From assembly GCA_021156225.1 (NCBI GenBank), contig JAJNBN010000278.1:1-5546 (forward strand): a DNA stretch of 5,546 bases, given 5' to 3'. Both the position numbers and the translations under genes were made by a program. Under the pieces are notes generated by a model. It saw only the letters and a list, made by a program, of their open reading frames with translations, ran no database searches and was not told where the DNA came from. Each line of letters opens with the position of its first letter. Positions within the stretch are counted from its first letter, which is position 1. Origin of the DNA: Verrucomicrobiota bacterium (GTDB lineage: Bacteria > Verrucomicrobiota > Verrucomicrobiia > Limisphaerales > JAEYXS01). This document shows positions 5,328 to 5,546 of this stretch, piece by piece.

Positions 5328-5546
5328 CTATTCATCCGCTGGGGGCGCCACCTCGGGCCCCACCTGCAACCATGACCCCCGGCGTTGACTAACCCGGCGC
5401 TCTATGCTCAAGCTCTCAAGGTGCTCTCCAGGAACTTCCTCCAACGATGGTGTGCGCGGGGCCTCGGTCCATGACCTCACATGCGCGGCGAGCTTCGCCA
5501 GCCCTTCCGGCTTCATCTGGCTCAGGTCAACTTCACGCTCTGTGCT
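5328..5546 (-). CDS. 3' end of an unidentified gene entering from the right edge
   Basis: On the minus strand the frame is open from the right edge to a TAG at 5330-5328, giving 72 residues. An internal ATG at 5516 exists, but no ribosome binding site precedes it and the frame continues upstream (STEREVDLSQ before MKPEGLAKL), so this is best read as a C-terminal fragment. The sequence is charged and probably helical in its first 45 residues (LAKLAAHVRSW, then SLEEVPGEHLESLSIERR), followed by a less ordered Pro/Gly-rich tail ending PPADE. I recognise no family. Convergence with the DUF4145 gene and a 33-bp gap fit the packing of the rest of the window. It could be non-coding, since the fragment is short. 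Confidence 0.45.
   Translation of the reverse strand, partial: STEREVDLSQMKPEGLAKLAAHVRSWTEAPRTPSLEEVPGEHLESLSIERRVSQRRGSWLQVGPEVAPPADE

Noticed and set aside
4952..5335. A 127-codon minus-strand open frame opposite the end of the DUF4145 gene.
   Set aside because: It is antisense to a recognised domain and has no plausible family. Its codon pattern mirrors the sense gene.
5302..5431. A 10-bp inverted repeat, CTGGAGAGCA (5302-5311) and TGCTCTCCAG (5422-5431).
   Set aside because: The arms are 110 bp apart and one lies inside the right-edge reading frame. About one such match is expected by chance in a window this size, and no element ends or target duplication accompany it.
1..5546. A search by eye for tRNA, rRNA, CRISPR repeats, IS ends, integrases and riboswitches.
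   Set aside because: No regularly spaced repeats, cloverleaf with a T-loop signature, transposase motifs or leader structures were seen. The gaps between genes are all under 150 bp.

Overview
The window is high-GC DNA (roughly 58-60% by eye). Its gene density and protein types suggest a proteobacterium, most likely a gamma- or betaproteobacterium of the Xanthomonadaceae/Pseudomonas/Burkholderia kind. This rests mainly on the style of the XRE regulator and the zinc-ribbon/DUF4145 protein, and no species can be named. No rRNA, tRNA, transposase, integrase or CRISPR array is visible. The mix of a phosphatase/macrodomain-like pair, a regulator, an exported protein of unknown function and two poorly characterised cytoplasmic proteins looks like accessory DNA.

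Layout. (1) 1-220 (+): C-terminal part of a CDKN3-like dual-specificity phosphatase, cut by the left edge. (2) 217-1230 (+): a 337-aa macrodomain-like protein whose start overlaps the phosphatase stop (ATGA), so the two are translationally coupled. They probably act together in ADP-ribose or ADP-ribosyl-phosphate processing. (3) 1256-2383 (-): a 375-aa exported or membrane-anchored, cysteine-containing protein of unknown function. (4) 2501-2833 (+): a 110-aa XRE-family HTH repressor, divergent from the exported protein. The 117-bp gap between them holds a perfect 7-5-7 inverted repeat, TACTACC-AAAAC-GGTAGTA, which is the probable operator. (5) 2867-3916 (-): a 349-aa cytoplasmic protein with no family name I recognise. 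It has a conserved-looking C-terminal half and a D...ExK motif that could be a degenerate or real PD-(D/E)XK core. (6) 4062-5294 (+): a 410-aa protein with two four-cysteine zinc ribbons, a probable winged helix and a C-terminal DUF4145 domain, divergent from gene 5. (7) 5328-5546 (-): the 3' end of a gene entering from the right.

From gene 2 onwards every neighbouring pair is either tail-to-tail (gaps of 25, 33 and 33 bp) or head-to-head (gaps of 117 and 145 bp). There are therefore no multi-gene operons in the right four-fifths of the window, and the two head-to-head gaps are the control points. The exported-protein/XRE pair looks like one self-regulated unit. The 349-aa/DUF4145 pair is the most plausible place for an undescribed two-gene system, possibly a defence or nucleic-acid-sensing one. 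That is inference from domain type and arrangement and nothing in the sequence proves it.
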